From NCBI RefSeq assembly GCF_003634095.1, contig NZ_RBIR01000002.1:310001-374000 (forward strand): a stretch of 64,000 nucleotides of DNA, read 5' to 3'. The notes under the pieces are model-generated. The model worked only from the letters and a program-made list of their open reading frames with translations, ran no database searches and was not told the origin of the DNA. A program made the translations under genes and the position numbers. Positions 55,943 to 64,000 of the stretch are shown piece by piece (the first letter of the stretch is position 1; every line of letters begins with the position of its first letter). This stretch comes from Arthrobacter oryzae (GTDB taxonomy: Bacteria > Actinomycetota > Actinomycetes > Actinomycetales > Micrococcaceae).

Positions 55943-56833
55943 CTAGGCGCGCATTGCGCGGGTCAGTTCGGCCCGGGCCTGCATGCCGCTCTCACTGGGG
56001 TAGGCCACTTCCTCCAACACCAGCGGGTGCGGGGCGGCCAGCACGGAGCGGGCGTCGCGTTGGCGGGCGAGGAGCCGCTCGTAGAGCCAGCCCGGGGCCT
56101 CGACGCCCTCCCCCACGTACAGTGCCGAGCCCACGAGGGAGCGGACCATGTTGTGGCAGAACGCGTCGGCCTGCACGGTTGCGACAATGACGCCGTCAGT
56201 GCCGCGCGCGAACTCGAAGCGCTGCAGTTCCCGGATGGTGGTGGCGCCCTCGCGGGGCTTGCAGTAGGAGCGGAAGTCCTGCAGCCCGAGCAGCTGCGCG
56301 GCCCCCTCGTTCAGGAGCCCGACGTCGAGCGGGCTCTTGTGCCACAGCGTGGACGAACGGCCCAGCGGGTCCCACAGTGCGGGGCCGTCCGCGATCCGGT
56401 ACGAGTACCGGCGCCAGAGCGCGGAAAACCTGGCATCGAAGCCTGCGGGCGCCAAGGCGACCCGGTGGACCTCCACCGACCCGCTGAGGTCTCCCAGCCC
56501 GCGGCTCAAGGCGCCGCGGATGCGCCGGAGAAGGGCGACGGCGGGATCGAGCTCAGCCCCGCGATTGAGCCCCAGCCACTCGGCCTCGGTCAGATCCAGG
56601 TGGACCACCTGCCCCCGGGCGTGCACCCCGGCGTCGGTCCGGCCGGCCACGGTCACCCGCACCGGGCGGCGGATCAGCAGCTGGAGGGCCTCCTCCAGGA
56701 CGCCCTGCACGGTCCGCAGACCCGGCTGCACGCCCCATCCGCTGAAGGGGCCGCCGTCGTACGCCACATCCAACCGGATACGCAAAAACCCGCCGCCCCC
56801 CAAGACGGGGGCAGCGGGTTTGAGCTCGTTCAT
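55943..56833 (-). CDS. truA: tRNA pseudouridine(38-40) synthase TruA
   Basis: A 296-residue pseudouridine synthase that modifies the tRNA anticodon stem-loop. DVAYDGGPFSGWGVQPGLRTVQG at the N-terminus, the catalytic Asp in VAGRTDAGVHARGQV near residue 64, and the FCHNMVRSLVGSALYVG block near 243 are as in TruA. The frame continues upstream into rplQ, but the ATG at 56833 is right and has TAGACT 7 bp before it. It is last in the infA-rplQ cluster. Confidence 0.95.
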   Translation of the reverse strand: MNELKPAAPVLGGGGFLRIRLDVAYDGGPFSGWGVQPGLRTVQGVLEEALQLLIRRPVRVTVAGRTDAGVHARGQVVHLDLTEAEWLGLNRGAELDPAVALLRRIRGALSRGLGDLSGSVEVHRVALAPAGFDARFSALWRRYSYRIADGPALWDPLGRSSTLWHKSPLDVGLLNEGAAQLLGLQDFRSYCKPREGATTIRELQRFEFARGTDGVIVATVQADAFCHNMVRSLVGSALYVGEGVEAPGWLYERLLARQRDARSVLAAPHPLVLEEVAYPSESGMQARAELTRAMRA

Positions 56834-56840
56834 AGACTTA

Positions 56841-56846
56841 AGTCTA
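56841..56846 (-). promoter_or_regulatory. Predicted leaderless -10 box of truA
   Basis: TAGACT on the minus strand, 7 bp before the truA ATG, in the 31-bp gap after rplQ. It would let truA be expressed apart from the ribosomal cluster. Confidence 0.4.
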
Positions 56847-56864
56847 TAAGAAGGTTTTAGCGAA

Positions 56865-57437
56865 TTACTTCGCGTCCTTCTCGGACTCGGCGGCTGCGTC
56901 CTCAGCGGCCGGAGCCTCTTCGGTCTCAGCAGCTTCGGTCTCGGCAACCGGGGCCTCTTCGGTCTCAGCAGCTTCGGTTTCAACAACCGGAGCAGCTTCG
57001 GCCTTCTCGGCATCCTTCTTGTCAGCATCGCGCTTTGCAGCGGAGGTAGCCTCGGCTACGACGGCCTGCTTGGCGGAAACCGGCTCGAGGACCAGTTCGA
57101 TGACAGCCATGGGGGCGTTGTCGCCCTTGCGGTTGCCGATCTTGGTGATGCGGGTGTAGCCGCCATCGCGGTTCTCCACTGCCTGTGCAATGTCGGTGAA
57201 CAGCTCGTGGACGACGCCCTTGTTGCTGATCAGGCCGAGTACACGGCGGCGGGAAGCCAGGTCGCCACGCTTGGCGAAGGTCACCAGGCGCTCGGCGTAC
57301 GGCTTCAGGCGCTTGGCCTTGGTCACCGTGGTGGTGATCCGCTTGTGCTCGAACAGTGCGGCGGACAGGTTCGCGAGCATAAGGCGCTCGTGAGCCGCTC
57401 CGCCTCCGAGGCGCGGACCCTTAGCGGGGGTAGGCAT
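56865..57437 (-). CDS. rplQ: 50S ribosomal protein L17
   Basis: A 190-residue L17. The core (about 1-120) begins [37 protein letters not shown]. It has an acidic C-terminal extension of about 60 residues that includes a 13-residue repeat ([13 protein letters not shown] type) encoded by a 39-bp DNA repeat at about 56914-56991. Such Ala/Glu tails on L17 are common in actinobacteria. It follows rpoA. Confidence 0.97.
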   Translation of the reverse strand: MPTPAKGPRLGGGAAHERLMLANLSAALFEHKRITTTVTKAKRLKPYAERLVTFAKRGDLASRRRVLGLISNKGVVHELFTDIAQAVENRDGGYTRITKIGNRKGDNAPMAVIELVLEPVSAKQAVVAEATSAAKRDADKKDAEKAEAAPVVETEAAETEEAPVAETEAAETEEAPAAEDAAAESEKDAK

Positions 57438-57513
57438 AATAGTTTCTCCTCATAGGAAGCCGTTGGGCTGCGCACGCCAGGGTGCATCCAGCCAGCCGGC
57501 CAAGATCTGTTGG

Positions 57514-58524
57514 TTAGAGCTCGTCGTCGCTGAACGCGGCGTCGTCCTCTTCGATGGCTGCGGCACGTGCTGCGAGATCGAAACCGGGAGGGGAGTCCTT
57601 GAGGGACAGACCCAGTTCGACCAGCTTGGCCTTGACCTCATCGATGGACTTCGCACCGAAGTTGCGGATGTCCATGAGGTCAGCCTCGGAGCGGGCAACG
57701 AGTTCACCCACGGTGTGGATGCCCTCACGCTTGAGGCAGTTGTAGGAACGGACCGTCAGGTCCAGATCCTCGATCGGCAGAGCCATGTCCGCTGCCAGGG
57801 CAGCGTCCGTCGGCGACGGGCCGATCTCGATACCTTCAGCTGCGGTGTTCAGCTCGCGGGCCAGACCGAACAGTTCCACCAGGGTGGTACCGGCCGAAGC
57901 AACGGCATCGCGCGGGGCGATAGCCTGCTTGGTCTCGACGTCGACAATGAGCTTGTCGAAGTCAGTGCGCTGCTCAACACGGGTAGCTTCCACGCGGAAA
58001 GTAACCTTCAGGACCGGCGAGTAGATCGAGTCGACCGGAATGCGGCCGATCTCGGAGTCGCCGGACTTGTTCTGAGCTGCCGAAACGTAGCCGCGACCGC
58101 GCTCGATGGTCAGTTCGAGTTCGAACTTGCCCTTCGAGTTCAGCGTGGCAATGTGCAGATCCGGGTTGTGGAATTCGACGCCGGCCGGCGGAGCGATGTC
58201 CGCGGCGGTGACGACTCCCGGGCCCTGCTTGCGCAGGTAAGCAACAACCGGCTCGTCGTGCTCGGAGGAAACCGACAGGTTCTTGATGTTCAGGATGATC
58301 TCAGTGACATCTTCCTTGACACCCGGAACCGTGGTGAACTCGTGCAGCACGCCATCGATCCGAATGCTGGTGACAGAGGCACCGGGGATCGAGGAGAGCA
58401 GGGTACGGCGGAGGGAGTTTCCGAGGGTGTAACCAAAACCCGGCTCGAGCGGTTCGATGATGAACCGGGAGCGGTTTTCGGAGACGACCTCTTCGGAGAG
58501 GGTGGGGCGCTGTGCAATGAGCAC
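57514..58524 (-). CDS. rpoA: DNA-directed RNA polymerase subunit alpha
   Basis: A 336-residue RpoA. The N-terminal dimerisation domain has [32 protein letters not shown] near residue 20. The C-terminal DNA- and activator-contacting domain (about 245-320) has [30 protein letters not shown]. It ends in an acidic tail. It lies between rpsK and rplQ, the usual order. Confidence 0.98.
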   Translation of the reverse strand: MLIAQRPTLSEEVVSENRSRFIIEPLEPGFGYTLGNSLRRTLLSSIPGASVTSIRIDGVLHEFTTVPGVKEDVTEIILNIKNLSVSSEHDEPVVAYLRKQGPGVVTAADIAPPAGVEFHNPDLHIATLNSKGKFELELTIERGRGYVSAAQNKSGDSEIGRIPVDSIYSPVLKVTFRVEATRVEQRTDFDKLIVDVETKQAIAPRDAVASAGTTLVELFGLARELNTAAEGIEIGPSPTDAALAADMALPIEDLDLTVRSYNCLKREGIHTVGELVARSEADLMDIRNFGAKSIDEVKAKLVELGLSLKDSPPGFDLAARAAAIEEDDAAFSDDEL

Positions 58525-58657
58525 TTAGGTTTCCTTTCGGCGAGCATCCGCTATATGACGCAACACAGGTGGTGGAAAGATCGGTCTGAAGACTTAACGC
58601 GGCCGGGCCTGCCCGGACCGGTAAGGGTCCGGGCAAGCTCCTGGGCGCTGGAAAGCC

Positions 58658-59059
58658 TTAGACGCGGCGGCGCTTCGGCGGACGGCAGCCGTTGTGGGCG
58701 CTGGGGGTGACGTCCTGGATGGAGCCAACTTCGAGGCCAGCGGCCTGCAGCGAACGGATGGCCGTTTCGCGTCCGGAACCCGGTCCCTTGACGAACACGT
58801 CAACCTTGCGCATGCCGTGCTCCTGTGCACGCTTTGCGGCGGCTTCGGCGGCCATCTGGGCAGCGAACGGGGTGGACTTACGCGAGCCCTTGAAGCCAAC
58901 CTCACCGGACGAAGCCCAGGAGATGACAGCACCGTTCGGATCCGTGATGGAAACGATGGTGTTGTTAAAGGTGCTCTTGATGTGCGCCTGGCCCAGCGCG
59001 ATATTCTTCTTGTCCTTCTTACGCGGCTTGCGAACCGCGCCACGAGTCTTCGGGGGCAT
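58658..59059 (-). CDS. rpsK: 30S ribosomal protein S11
   Basis: A 133-residue S11 that forms part of the small-subunit platform. [55 protein letters not shown] and the end [18 protein letters not shown] are conserved. It lies between rpsM and rpoA; rpsD is not here. Confidence 0.98.
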   Translation of the reverse strand: MPPKTRGAVRKPRKKDKKNIALGQAHIKSTFNNTIVSITDPNGAVISWASSGEVGFKGSRKSTPFAAQMAAEAAAKRAQEHGMRKVDVFVKGPGSGRETAIRSLQAAGLEVGSIQDVTPSAHNGCRPPKRRRV

Positions 59060-59160
59060 TTTTTCTCCTACAGAAAGTTATTGGGGGAAAGCCTACGCTT
59101 GGGCCCACATTTGCCTGGTTCCTGGAAATCGCGTGAGCGACCCTAGGAGGCAAGTGGGGT

Positions 59161-59535
59161 TTAGCGAGCCTTCTTCTTGCCGGCGACGGTACGCTTCGGG
59201 CCCTTGCGGGTACGGGCGTTGGTCTTCGTACGCTGTCCGCGTACGGGCAGGCCCTTGCGGTGACGCAGGCCTTCGTAGCTGCCGATCTCAACCTTGCGGC
59301 GGATGTCAGCGGCTACCTCGCGGCGAAGGTCACCCTCAACCTTGTAGTTGCCTTCAATGAAGTCACGCAGCTCGACCAGTTGCGTGTCGGTCAGGTCCTT
59401 GACCCGAACGTCAGCGCTGATGCCGGTGGCAGCCAGGGTTTCGTGTGCACGGGTCTTGCCCACGCCATAGATGTAAGTAAGCGCAATTTCCAACCGCTTT
59501 TCGCGGGGAATGTCTACGCCAGCGAGACGAGCCAT
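59161..59535 (-). CDS. rpsM: 30S ribosomal protein S13
   Basis: A 124-residue S13. It begins [30 protein letters not shown] and ends in the Lys/Arg-rich tail [22 protein letters not shown]. The frame opens 51 bp earlier, but the ATG at 59535 has GGAG about 10 bp upstream and gives the family N-terminus. It lies between rpmJ and rpsK. Confidence 0.98.
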   Translation of the reverse strand: MARLAGVDIPREKRLEIALTYIYGVGKTRAHETLAATGISADVRVKDLTDTQLVELRDFIEGNYKVEGDLRREVAADIRRKVEIGSYEGLRHRKGLPVRGQRTKTNARTRKGPKRTVAGKKKAR

Positions 59536-59713
59536 AGTGGCAGTGCTCCTTGTATAAACCGGAGGTCGTAGGCAGTACACCCGCACGTTCAGTGCGGCCC
59601 CAGCCTCCGACCGGGGGTTAGCTGTCCGGGCCCATTACGTCCCAGTTCAGCTTGTGCTGCCTTTTCTATTTACTTGCGTGGGTTAGCAACCCAGGGTTTT
59701 CCCGAGAGGGAAA

Positions 59714-59827
59714 TTAGCCCTGACGCTGCTTGTGGCGCGGGTTCTCGCAGATCACCATGACCCGGCCATTACGGCGGATCACTTTGCACTTTTCGCAGAT
59801 CTGCTTGACGCTCGGCTTGACCTTCAT
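59714..59827 (-). CDS. rpmJ: 50S ribosomal protein L36
   Basis: A 37-residue L36. It starts [19 protein letters not shown], has the zinc ligands (CEKC, then Cys and His in [12 protein letters not shown]) and ends KQRQG. It is too short for most gene finders but is unmistakable. It lies between infA and rpsM, the standard position. Confidence 0.97.
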   Translation of the reverse strand: MKVKPSVKQICEKCKVIRRNGRVMVICENPRHKQRQG

Positions 59828-59896
59828 GGCGTTCCTTTGCGTGTTGCAGTTGGTCAGCTGAAACGGCCCTCGGCTATTGCCCTGGCCGCCCAGTGT

Positions 59897-60118
59897 TTAC
59901 TTGTAGCGGTAGACGATACGACCACGTGTCAGGTCGTAAGGGCTCAGCTCCACCACTACGCGGTCCTCGGGGAGGATCCTGATGTAGTGCTGGCGCATCT
60001 TTCCAGAGATGTGTGCCAGAACGATGTGCTTGTTGGTGAGCTCAACGCGAAACATCGCGTTAGGCAGCGCCTCAGTCACAACGCCCTCGATCTCAATGAC
60101 CCCGTCCTTCTTGGCCAT
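59897..60118 (-). CDS. infA: Translation initiation factor IF-1
   Basis: A 73-residue IF-1 with an S1-like OB fold that blocks the ribosomal A site during initiation. [65 protein letters not shown] fits the family over its full length in two blocks. The start at 60118 has GCGGAGGG upstream. It is first of the infA-rpmJ-rpsM-rpsK-rpoA-rplQ-truA cluster. Confidence 0.98.
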   Translation of the reverse strand: MAKKDGVIEIEGVVTEALPNAMFRVELTNKHIVLAHISGKMRQHYIRILPEDRVVVELSPYDLTRGRIVYRYK

Positions 60119-60245
60119 ACCCTCCGCTAACTGTTGTTGCCGCAGCCTCCCGGTTTGCACCGGTCATGACCGCGGACGTTTTTGATTGATTGGCTGGTGC
60201 CACCGGACCCCAAAAGGGCACAACGGGGCAGACAACCAACAGTCC

Positions 60246-60274
60246 ACACTACGCCATCGCGGCCCGATTGTTAA
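60246..60274 (-). promoter_or_regulatory. Predicted promoter of the infA operon
   Basis: TTAACA and TAGTGT on the minus strand are spaced by exactly 17 bp, about 130 bp before the infA start. The region between is without a gene. Confidence 0.55.
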
Positions 60275-60306
60275 ATCCGGAGTTAAATCCAGCCATCGTA
60301 GCGCAC

Positions 60307-61353
60307 TCAGCGTCCGTACGCACCTAGCGTGCCCGCCGCCGTCGTCACCGCTTCGGCCCGCGAGATCCCGTCGAGGATGGCCAGGCGGGCGACGTCGGCG
60401 GCCGCGCTCTGCAGCGCAATAAGCGCCCCCTGCCGGGCCGCCGGGGTGCTGCGGTCCAGCGCTACGGCGCCTGTCGCCAGTGCGAACACGGTGTCGCCGT
60501 CGGCGAGGGTATGGCTCGGATTCAACGCCCGGGCCAGTCCGGCATGGGCCGCCGAGGCCGTCCGCTTGCACTCCGCCTTGTCCAGCACGGCGTCAGTGGC
60601 GACGACGACGAGCGTGGTGTTGAGTGCCGGAGGCTCGGCCTCCGCCTCGGCAGTCCCGCTTACCGCGCCTTTCGCCGCAGCGGCCGAAACCCTCTGCGTG
60701 CTCGCTCCTTCGTCGCTTAGACGCACGCTGCCGGGTTCCGCCCGTTGCGGCGATGTGCCAAATGGGAGTCCCAGCGCGTTGACCACCGCAATGGCGCCCA
60801 CCACCACTGGCCCGTCTTTGGAAATGTTTTCCAGGGTGATGGAGGCGGTGCCTACTCCGCCCTTGTAGGTGCCGCGGCCGATTGCTGCTCCGGTGCCGGC
60901 GCCGACGTTGCCTCGCTCGACGTCGTGCCCGTCCGAATGCGCGCCGGCGGCGGCCGTTGCCGCGTAGCCCATGGCTTCGCCGGGGCGGGCGGAGAAATCG
61001 CCGCCGCGGCCCAGGTCGAAAATGGCAGCGGCCGGCACGATCGGAACAAGGCCGCCCGGGACGACGAAGCCCCTGCCGTTTTCCTCACACCAGCGCTGGG
61101 CGCCGTGTGCCGCCGCCAGGCCATATGCGCTCCCCCCGGTGAGGACCACGGCATCCACGGTCGAGGACAGGGTGGTCGGATCCAGCGCGTCGGTCTCATG
61201 TGTTCCGGGTCCGCCGCCGCGGACATCGACCGAGCCCACCGTGCCCGGCGGAGGGAGGACCACCGTCACCCCGCTCAGCCAGCCGTCGTCGGTCTTCTGG
61301 ACATGCCCCACGCGGACCCCCGCGACATCGGTGATCGCTCCCGTTGCTTCCAT
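60307..61353 (-). CDS. P1 family peptidase (DmpA/L-aminopeptidase-D-esterase-like)
   Basis: A 348-residue protein of the DmpA-type N-terminal-nucleophile family. ITDVAGVRVGHVQ at the start, GTHETDAL, VDAVVLTGGSAYGLAAAHG, and a late LNTTLVVVATDAVLDKAEC block, in which the residue after LNT is the likely self-cleavage site and nucleophile, match the family. Members are aminopeptidases acting on unusual or beta-peptides. The frame opens upstream; the ATG at 61353 gives the family N-terminus, with CACAAT 6 bp before it. It is in the same strand as infA but separate. Confidence 0.85.
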   Translation of the reverse strand: MEATGAITDVAGVRVGHVQKTDDGWLSGVTVVLPPPGTVGSVDVRGGGPGTHETDALDPTTLSSTVDAVVLTGGSAYGLAAAHGAQRWCEENGRGFVVPGGLVPIVPAAAIFDLGRGGDFSARPGEAMGYAATAAAGAHSDGHDVERGNVGAGTGAAIGRGTYKGGVGTASITLENISKDGPVVVGAIAVVNALGLPFGTSPQRAEPGSVRLSDEGASTQRVSAAAAKGAVSGTAEAEAEPPALNTTLVVVATDAVLDKAECKRTASAAHAGLARALNPSHTLADGDTVFALATGAVALDRSTPAARQGALIALQSAAADVARLAILDGISRAEAVTTAAGTLGAYGR

Positions 61354-61614
61354 GGCTCCATTGTGCGCCCGGCGTGAGGGGAAAGCAGCGCGGGCCCGCC
61401 CGACCTGAGGAGCGGCGCGGGGCCGGATCCGGCTGAAAACAAAAGTTATGGAATTCTTCGGCAAACACGGCATGAACACGCATGGAAGCCTCGGGCAACA
61501 AAGTCCGGGAAGGCCCCGATGCGGGATTTCGGCCGTCAGGCATGTGCTGAAGTGAGTCAGGTCCCCCGCCCAACCGCCTGCCATCCGGCCGGCCCGGCAC
61601 CGATAGAGACCCGA

Positions 61615-62565
61615 ATGACCAGACAATTGACTGACCGGCCTCCCGCCGTCGCGCAGGCCGCCATGGCAACCCCGCGCCGGCCGCGCTGGTCCGGCCGGGC
61701 CCGCCGGGACTTCTTCGTCTTCCTGGCCCTTGCGCTGCCGAACCTCGCGCTGATCGCGGTGTTCACGTATCTGCCGCTGTTGAACAACATCTACTACTCC
61801 ACGCTGGACTGGACGCTGGGTTCCGCGTCCGCAACAGTGGTGGGCCTGGGGAACTACGTGACGTTCTTCACCAGCGCCGATGCCCCCAACGTCTTGGGAA
61901 CCACGGCCGTCTTCACCGTGGTTACCGTCGGCGGGTCCATGGTGCTCGGCCTTCTCGTGGCCCTGGCCCTGAACTCCAAGGTCCGCGGCACCACGTTTGC
62001 CCGCTCCGCCGTGTTCGCGCCCTATGTGCTGAGCGGGGTCGGCGTCGGCCTCGTCTGGCTCTTCATTTTCGATCCCGGCTACGGGGTCCTCGCGTGGCTG
62101 CTGCGCGGCGTCGGGCAGCAAAGCCCGCAGTGGATCAACAATCCCCAGCTGTCCCTGGCGATGGTGATGATCGTCTACGTCTGGAAGAACCTCGGCTACT
62201 GCGCCGTCGTCTACCTCGCCGGGCTGCAGTCGCTGCCGCCGGACGTCATGGAGGCGGCCGCCTTGGACGGCGCGAACGGCTTCCGCCGCTTCGTGAACAT
62301 GTCCCTGCCGCTGCTCTCCCCCACCACCTTCTTCCTGCTCATCACCACCATGCTGAGCTCCCTACAGGCCTTTGACCTGATCCGGATCATGACGCCGCTG
62401 GGGAACGGGACCAGCACCCTGATCTATGAGGCTTATCTGCAGGCCTTCGGCGCCTTCAACCGGGCCGGCTACTCGGCGGCCATCTCCGTCGTGCTCTTCG
62501 CGATCCTGCTCATCATCACCGTGCTCCAGCTGCGGTTCGTCGAAAGGAAGGTGCACTACTCGTGA
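61615..62565 (+). CDS. ABC transporter permease (MalF/UgpA type)
   Basis: A 316-residue inner membrane permease. Six hydrophobic segments are visible between about residues 33 and 305. The EAA loop that binds the ATPase is VMEAAALDGANGFRRFVNMSLPLL near residue 204-227. It begins with a polar N-terminus; the ATG at 61615 is preferred over upstream possibilities. It pairs with the permease at 62562 and the binding protein at 63596. No ATPase gene is in the window, so a shared ATPase such as MsiK is possible. Confidence 0.9.
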   Translation: MTRQLTDRPPAVAQAAMATPRRPRWSGRARRDFFVFLALALPNLALIAVFTYLPLLNNIYYSTLDWTLGSASATVVGLGNYVTFFTSADAPNVLGTTAVFTVVTVGGSMVLGLLVALALNSKVRGTTFARSAVFAPYVLSGVGVGLVWLFIFDPGYGVLAWLLRGVGQQSPQWINNPQLSLAMVMIVYVWKNLGYCAVVYLAGLQSLPPDVMEAAALDGANGFRRFVNMSLPLLSPTTFFLLITTMLSSLQAFDLIRIMTPLGNGTSTLIYEAYLQAFGAFNRAGYSAAISVVLFAILLIITVLQLRFVERKVHYS

Positions 62566-63509
62566 GCACACTCTCGCCCGTCAGCCCCGGTCCCGCCGGC
62601 ACCGTCCTATCCCCCGCTCCCGACGGCGCCCCCGGCTCCGGACCCGAGTCGCCGCCCCGGCGCCCGGCGCCCTTCTCCCGCGCCAACCTGGTCCAGACAA
62701 TCGCCGGAGGCTACGTCCCGCTGATCCTGGCCACCCTGGTGGTGGTCCTGCCCCTGGTGTGGATGCTCCTGAGCTCGTTCAAGCAGCCCGGCGAGATCAT
62801 CACCATGGACCTCAAACTCCTGCCGGACACCGTCAATCTGGAAAACTACAAAACGGCCATGACCACGGTGCCGTTCGGACAGTTCTTCATGAACAGCTTG
62901 ATCGTCACGGCAGTGGGTTCGTCCGTCAAGGTGATCCTGGCGATCCTGACGGCCTACGCCCTCGTGTTCGTCCGCTTCCCGTTCAAGAACGCCATCTTCG
63001 TGCTCATCCTCGTGGCCCTCATGGTTCCGCCGCAGGTGTCCATCCTGCCCAACTACATCCTGATCGCCGGGATGGGAGGCAAGAACACCCTCTGGGGCAT
63101 CATCCTGCCGGGCCTCGGCACCGCCTTCGGCACCTTCTTGCTGCGCCAGCACTTCAGGACGCTCCCGGGGTCCATTCTCGAGGCGGCGGAAATCGACGGC
63201 GCGGGCCACTGGCGCCGGCTCTGGCAGGTCGTGGCGCCCGTCTCCGTCCCCTCCATCGCCACGGTTGCCCTGGTCACGGTGGTCAGCGAGTGGAACGACT
63301 ACATTTGGCCGCTCATCATCACCGACCGGCCCGAGACCATGACCCTGCCGGTCGGCCTGACCCTGCTGCAGAACTCCGAGGGCAACGGCTCCGGCTGGGG
63401 CATCCTCATGGCCGGCGCCGTCCTCGTGATCGTCCCCATCCTGCTGGTCTTCGCAGCGCTGCAGCGCTACATCGTGGCCGGCCTCACCCAGGGCAGTGTC
63501 ACGGGCTGA
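62562..63509 (+). CDS. ABC transporter permease (MalG/UgpE type)
   Basis: A 315-residue permease, the second half of the importer. A Pro/Gly-rich cytoplasmic N-terminus of about 45 residues precedes six membrane helices. The EAA loop ILEAAEIDGAGHWRRLWQVVAPVS is near residue 206-229. GTG start overlaps the upstream permease by 4 bp. Confidence 0.9.
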   Translation: MSTLSPVSPGPAGTVLSPAPDGAPGSGPESPPRRPAPFSRANLVQTIAGGYVPLILATLVVVLPLVWMLLSSFKQPGEIITMDLKLLPDTVNLENYKTAMTTVPFGQFFMNSLIVTAVGSSVKVILAILTAYALVFVRFPFKNAIFVLILVALMVPPQVSILPNYILIAGMGGKNTLWGIILPGLGTAFGTFLLRQHFRTLPGSILEAAEIDGAGHWRRLWQVVAPVSVPSIATVALVTVVSEWNDYIWPLIITDRPETMTLPVGLTLLQNSEGNGSGWGILMAGAVLVIVPILLVFAALQRYIVAGLTQGSVTG

Positions 63510-63595
63510 CACCGCCCGTACCGATGCCCTGCCCTTCTCCATCCACTATCTCCGTCATCAGAACCAACGAGTCCGTACCTTTGAGAGGATCCACC

Positions 63596-64000
63596 GTGGC
63601 ACTAAACCTTGACCGCAGGCATTTCCTGGGGCTTGCCGGCGCCAGCGCAGGAGCAGCCGCCCTGGCTGCCTGCGGCGGCCCGTCGACCGCCGGAACGGCT
63701 GCCGCCACCGGCGCAACCGAGATCGACTTCAGCGGCGTCAAACCGGCCGCATCGTTCGATTTCTGGACGAACCACCCGGGCAAGTCCCAGGACGTCGAAC
63801 AGTCCATGATCGACAAGTTCCACGCGAAGCACCCGGACATCACTGTCAACCTCGTCACTGCGGGCGCCAACTACGAGGAAATCGCCCAGAAGTTCCAGAC
63901 CTCCCAGGCCGCGAAATCGGCCCTGCCGGGCCTGGTGGTCCTCTCGGACGTCTGGTGGTTCCGCTATTTCACCAACGGCAACATCATCCCCCTGGACGGA
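63596..64000 (+). CDS. Extracellular solute-binding lipoprotein, 5' part (UgpB-like)
   Basis: The first 135 residues are in the window and the frame runs off the end. DRRHFLGLAGASAGAAALAAC gives an RR signal with a lipobox (Cys near residue 25). FDFWTNHPGKSQDVEQSMIDKF and LVVLSDVWWFRYFTNGNIIPLDG resemble family 1 binding proteins of glycerol-3-phosphate or sugar importers (UgpB). The GTG start follows GAGAGG. It should deliver substrate to the two permeases upstream; the substrate is not proven. Confidence 0.88.
   Translation, partial: MALNLDRRHFLGLAGASAGAAALAACGGPSTAGTAAATGATEIDFSGVKPAASFDFWTNHPGKSQDVEQSMIDKFHAKHPDITVNLVTAGANYEEIAQKFQTSQAAKSALPGLVVLSDVWWFRYFTNGNIIPLDG

Noticed and set aside
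60307..62121. A 604-residue version of the P1 peptidase
   Set aside because: The upstream part is antisense to the ABC permease. The family N-terminus begins at 61353.

Overview
The window is high-GC chromosomal DNA from an actinobacterium of the Micrococcaceae, most likely Arthrobacter or Pseudarthrobacter. The evidence is mycothiol biosynthesis (MshA plus inositol-phosphate synthase), an actinobacterial groES-groEL pair under CIRCE control, trehalose synthesis by TreY/TreZ next to GlgX, frequent GTG starts, and many genes with a -10-like hexamer 6-7 nt before the start codon and no Shine-Dalgarno. I see no insertion sequence, prophage, tRNA, rRNA or CRISPR array.

Layout. 1-5.3 kb: a DUF389 membrane protein, groES-groEL with two CIRCE operators, a repeat-rich spacer and a divergent membrane protein/methyltransferase pair. 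5.4-13.4 kb: a shikimate dehydrogenase-like enzyme, a YbdK-type ligase, the tightly overlapped alr-tsaE-tsaB-rimI-tsaD operon, a second CATG repeat cluster and a PfkB kinase. 13.5-20.1 kb: a GH4 glycosidase, an acetyltransferase, mshA, fhs and ino1. 20.3-28 kb: an aldo/keto reductase, then glgX-treY-treZ, which can turn glycogen or maltodextrin into trehalose. 28-36.4 kb: nnr, acpS, glmS, coaA, a VanY-like lipoprotein, glmM, rpsI and rplM; GlmS and GlmM supply UDP-GlcNAc precursors.

36.7-52.4 kb is the most unusual region. It holds two complete tandem Tad/Flp (type IVc) pilus loci in the same gene order (flp, tadE, tadG, cpaB, cpaE/tadZ, tadA, tadB, tadC), with one prepilin peptidase at the upstream end. 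The first locus has one pilin. The second has two near-identical pilins with paired C-terminal cysteines. After them come an HPt-like protein with no histidine at all, and a divergent OmpR-type regulator/histidine kinase pair that could control the pili or cell-surface functions (inference).

55.9-60.1 kb is the end of the ribosomal protein region (infA-rpmJ-rpsM-rpsK-rpoA-rplQ-truA, minus strand). 60.3-64 kb holds a P1-family peptidase and a carbohydrate/glycerol-phosphate-type ABC importer whose binding protein runs off the window end.

Two families of dispersed intergenic repeats stand out: clusters around a GRCATGYYC core (about 3.3-3.5 kb and 12.0-12.3 kb) and a palindrome starting CAACGCGGGGTCA (about 19.0 and 23.2 kb). 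The second copy of the palindrome supplies the last codons of treY. Start codons were chosen from ribosome binding sites, overlaps and the leaderless -10 spacing; uncertain ones are stated.
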